Source of the DNA: DTU036 sp964346475
Lineage (GTDB): Bacteria; Bacillota; Clostridia; Peptostreptococcales; Acidaminobacteraceae
DNA: 64,000 nt
NCBI GenBank assembly: GCA_964346475.1
Contig: CAYFUM010000005.1
Span: forward strand, 1 to 64,000
Reading direction: 5' to 3'
Every line of letters starts with the position of its first letter. Positions within the stretch are counted from its first letter, which is position 1. Position numbers and translations under genes: made by a program. The notes under the pieces were generated by a model. The model was not told where the DNA came from. It saw only the letters and a program-made list of their open reading frames with translations, and searched no databases. Of this stretch, positions 61,885-64,000 are shown piece after piece.

Positions 61885-62435
61885 TTCTTTGGAGTTTTGT
61901 TTTTACTTGCTCTTTGTCGGCTAAGTTCCCTCAGGATGTGGTTGCCATAACTAAACATGGATAGGAGCTTTAGGATAAGCACGACATAAAATAGAACTAG
62001 CAGGGGTTTAAAGGGTACTGGCGTGAAGCTCAAAAGACTGGCCAGAAAGAAGAGAGCTGTTGCGATTTTCCCCAGGGGACCTGCTTTTACTAGGAGACTC
62101 TTATTGTAAAACCATAAAAATCCTCCCACTAAAATAAATATGGCCTCAATTAGTAGGAATAAAAGGACGAAGGTCCCAGGTAATATCTGGGAGGTAAAAA
62201 GAGTGAAGATGATGGTGAGTAAGAAAAGTTTATCAGCTAGGGGATCTAGGACCTGTCCTACTAAGCTGGTAACCATATAGCGCCTGGCAATAAAGCCGTC
62301 TAAAAAATCTGTGATTGCGGCAAAAGCCACAAGTACAAGAGCCATGGGCTTTAAATTAAGAGATATAAAAACATAGGGAATCCATGGTATAATAAAGATT
62401 CGAAGCAAGGTGATTATATTAGGTATAAACTTCAT
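61869..62435 (-). CDS. pgsA: CDP-diacylglycerol-glycerol-3-phosphate 3-phosphatidyltransferase
   Basis: 188 aa membrane enzyme of phosphatidylglycerol synthesis. The CDP-alcohol phosphotransferase motif is complete: TDFLDGFIARRYMVTS followed by G-x3-D-x3-D in VGQVLDPLADKL. Several hydrophobic helices. A CCTCC-complement site precedes the ATG. Confidence 0.94.
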   Translation of the reverse strand: MKFIPNIITLLRIFIIPWIPYVFISLNLKPMALVLVAFAAITDFLDGFIARRYMVTSLVGQVLDPLADKLFLLTIIFTLFTSQILPGTFVLLFLLIEAIFILVGGFLWFYNKSLLVKAGPLGKIATALFFLASLLSFTPVPFKPLLVLFYVVLILKLLSMFSYGNHILRELSRQRASKNKTPKNKDPY

Positions 62436-62503
62436 TTTTCCTCCAAGGACAATATAACTTAGTATAACATGGGGGATAGGAAAAATATAGAAAGAGGAAT
62501 CCT

Positions 62504-64000
62504 TTGAGAAAAGAAATGATTAGTCGCACTTTAGAGGAGAACTATCTACCCTATGCAATGAGTGTGATCCATTCTAGAGCACTGCCTGAAATTGATGGTT
62601 TTAAGCCTGCTCACAGAAAACTTCTTTATACCATGTATAGCATGGGATTGCTTAAGGGCTCAAAGACCAAGTCTGCCAATGTTGTAGGACAGACTATGAA
62701 ATTAAATCCCCATGGTGAGGGAGCCATTTATGCAACCCTGGTGAGGCTGACCAGGGGCAATGAGAACCTGCTCTATCCCTACATAGATAGCAAAGGAAAT
62801 TTTGGCAAAGTATATTCCAGGGATATGCAGGCTGCCGCCAGTAGATATACGGAAGTAAAGCTAGATGAAATTTGCAAGTATATTTTCGAGGATGTGGACC
62901 GGGACAGGGTGGATTTTGTGCCTAATTATGATGGTACCCTCTATGAACCCCTTCTCTTGCCTGTACAATTTCCTACAATCCTGGTTAATCCCAATCGCGG
63001 TATAGCGGTGGGCATGGCCTCTTCCATATGTTCTTTTCCCATGGATGAGGTGAGCCAGGCTGTCGTTGCTCTTATGGCAGATAAAGATGCTAGCCTTGAT
63101 GATATTGTAACCGGACCTGACTTTTCTACTGGAGCCTATGTAATTGATGACAGGGCAGTTATGAAAAAAGTTATTGAAGAGGGACAGGGTAGCTTTAGGC
63201 TAAGAGCTAAGCTGGATGTTATAAAAAAAGAAAATAGGATAGAAATAACCGAGATACCCTATACTGCAACAATAGAGGGTATAATACAGAGGATTATCCA
63301 GCTAATGAAGGAGGGGGATTACAAGGAGATAAGTGACGTAAGGGATGAGTCGGATCTTAGAGGTTTGAGAATAGCCCTTGAATGTCGTAGAGGCACTGAC
63401 TATGAGGACCTTGTCCAAAGACTTTATAAAGAAACTCCCCTGGAAGATAGGTTTAATTGTAATTTTAATATTCTAATTGGTGGTAGTCCCATGCAGCTGG
63501 GCCTTAGGGGAATCCTCCTTTATTGGATTGATTTTAGGATGTCCTGTATTAGAAGGGGAATACGCTACGATATAGAAGGCTATAAAAACAGGCTTCACCT
63601 GCTAAGAGGCCTAGAGCTGATCCTTCTTGATATTGACAAGGTCATAGCTCTGATAAGAAAGACTCCCAAGGAGAAGGAGGTAGTTCCTGTTCTTATGGAG
63701 AATTTCAATCTTGACCAAACCCAGGCGGAATATGTGGCAAATATAAGGCTTAGACAGATAAACAAAGAGGTAATTGAGGCCAGGCTCCAGGAGATTGATA
63801 GTCTGGAAAGGGAGATAAAAAACCAGGAATCTCTCTATAAGTCTGATAAAAAGATCTATAAATTAATAGAAAAACAGCTAGGTCAAATCCTTAAGGAATT
63901 TGCACAACCAAGAAAAACTAAGATTATCGAGGCTCCCCAGGAATATATACCTAAAGAAAGCGTAAAAGACAAGGAAGAATACACCCTCATCTTGACCAAA
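62504..64000 (+). CDS. parC: DNA topoisomerase IV subunit A, partial (runs off the window)
   Basis: 499 codons without a stop to the right edge. The start is TTG 62504 behind AGAGGA, giving RKEMISRTLEENYLPYAMSVIHSRALPEIDGFKPAHRKLL, the GyrA/ParC N-terminus. The catalytic tyrosine is in QAAASRYTEVKL. Later blocks NPNRGIAVGMASSICSFP and EIPYTATIEG are closer to clostridial ParC than GyrA. The breakage-reunion domain is present; the C-terminal part lies outside. An internal ATG at 62516 is an alternative start. Confidence 0.9.
   Translation, partial: MRKEMISRTLEENYLPYAMSVIHSRALPEIDGFKPAHRKLLYTMYSMGLLKGSKTKSANVVGQTMKLNPHGEGAIYATLVRLTRGNENLLYPYIDSKGNFGKVYSRDMQAAASRYTEVKLDEICKYIFEDVDRDRVDFVPNYDGTLYEPLLLPVQFPTILVNPNRGIAVGMASSICSFPMDEVSQAVVALMADKDASLDDIVTGPDFSTGAYVIDDRAVMKKVIEEGQGSFRLRAKLDVIKKENRIEITEIPYTATIEGIIQRIIQLMKEGDYKEISDVRDESDLRGLRIALECRRGTDYEDLVQRLYKETPLEDRFNCNFNILIGGSPMQLGLRGILLYWIDFRMSCIRRGIRYDIEGYKNRLHLLRGLELILLDIDKVIALIRKTPKEKEVVPVLMENFNLDQTQAEYVANIRLRQINKEVIEARLQEIDSLEREIKNQESLYKSDKKIYKLIEKQLGQILKEFAQPRKTKIIEAPQEYIPKESVKDKEEYTLILTK

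Noticed and set aside
1..64000. CRISPR arrays, prophage, integrase or restriction-modification genes
   Set aside because: No regularly spaced repeats and no matching coding genes were seen. The holin-like gene at 2790 is not accompanied by any phage gene.

Overview
The window is a 64-kb stretch of chromosome from an anaerobic, low-to-moderate-GC Firmicute. The best guess is a Tissierellia / Peptoniphilaceae-like lineage, inferred from gene content and order rather than from a database match. Supporting signs are a complete six-gene Rnf complex in the clostridial order C-D-G-E-A-B, a thiolase, a HesB-like selenoprotein, a threonyl T-box, an L20 leader, a CIRCE element before hrcA, and the classical Firmicute block comEC-holA-rpsT-lepA-hemW-hrcA-grpE-dnaK-dnaJ-prmA-rsmE-mtaB-HIT-rpsU-phoH-ybeY-cdd-era-recO-glyS-dgt-dnaG-rpoD-trmK-rnpB. 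Promoters, Shine-Dalgarno sites and short rho-independent terminators are easy to read throughout.

Layout. 1-285: a possible mobile-element edge with two 18-bp direct repeats, then the thl promoter. 286-6482: thiolase, a HesB-like gene with an in-frame UGA and a SECIS-like hairpin, PhzF-like enzyme, holin-like membrane protein, surE, an orphan phosphonate-type binding lipoprotein, a TcdA-like E1 enzyme and a TtcA-like tRNA thiolase. 6479-10705: polA-coaE, tRNA-Leu(GAG) and a threonine/serine dehydratase. 11019-15894: the Rnf operon. 16056-18432: a putative metal operon (Ric-like protein, P1B ATPase with CPG motif, separate HMA protein). 18468-24371: an accessory stretch with pcp, marR-wrbA, a DUF4364-like regulator, a 39-residue membrane peptide, an apparently inactivated REP-associated transposase with an HTH tail, a decayed membrane-protein pseudogene, hpt and a degenerate ASADH-like gene. 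24460-28610: methyltransferase, T-box-thrS, and L20 leader-infC-rpmI-rplT. 28626-36208: lipoprotein, comEC, holA, rpsT, lepA, hemW. 36262-38784: a full-length P-type ATPase homologue that has lost every catalytic signature. 38880-47059: the heat-shock operon and translation genes. This part contains a 100-N scaffold gap in grpE flanked by an identical 50-bp sequence. 47280-57593: phoH to rnpB. 57693-60311: a very small Tad-like pilus locus. 60412-64000: pduL, deoC, a small membrane protein, pgsA and the start of topoisomerase IV subunit A, which runs off the window.

How the genes work together. The Rnf complex would couple reduced ferredoxin to NAD+ and an ion gradient, and thiolase fits butyrate-type acyl-CoA metabolism. 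The informational core (polA, holA, dnaG, rpoD, dgt, era, recO, tRNA and ribosome modification enzymes, thrS, glyS) is ordinary. The items that most deserve a second look are the pseudo-P-type ATPase between hemW and hrcA, the UGA-containing HesB-like gene, the dead transposase plus micro-protein pair, the CPG-ATPase operon and the mini-Tad locus. All assignments were made by reading motifs; no database search or folding program was run.
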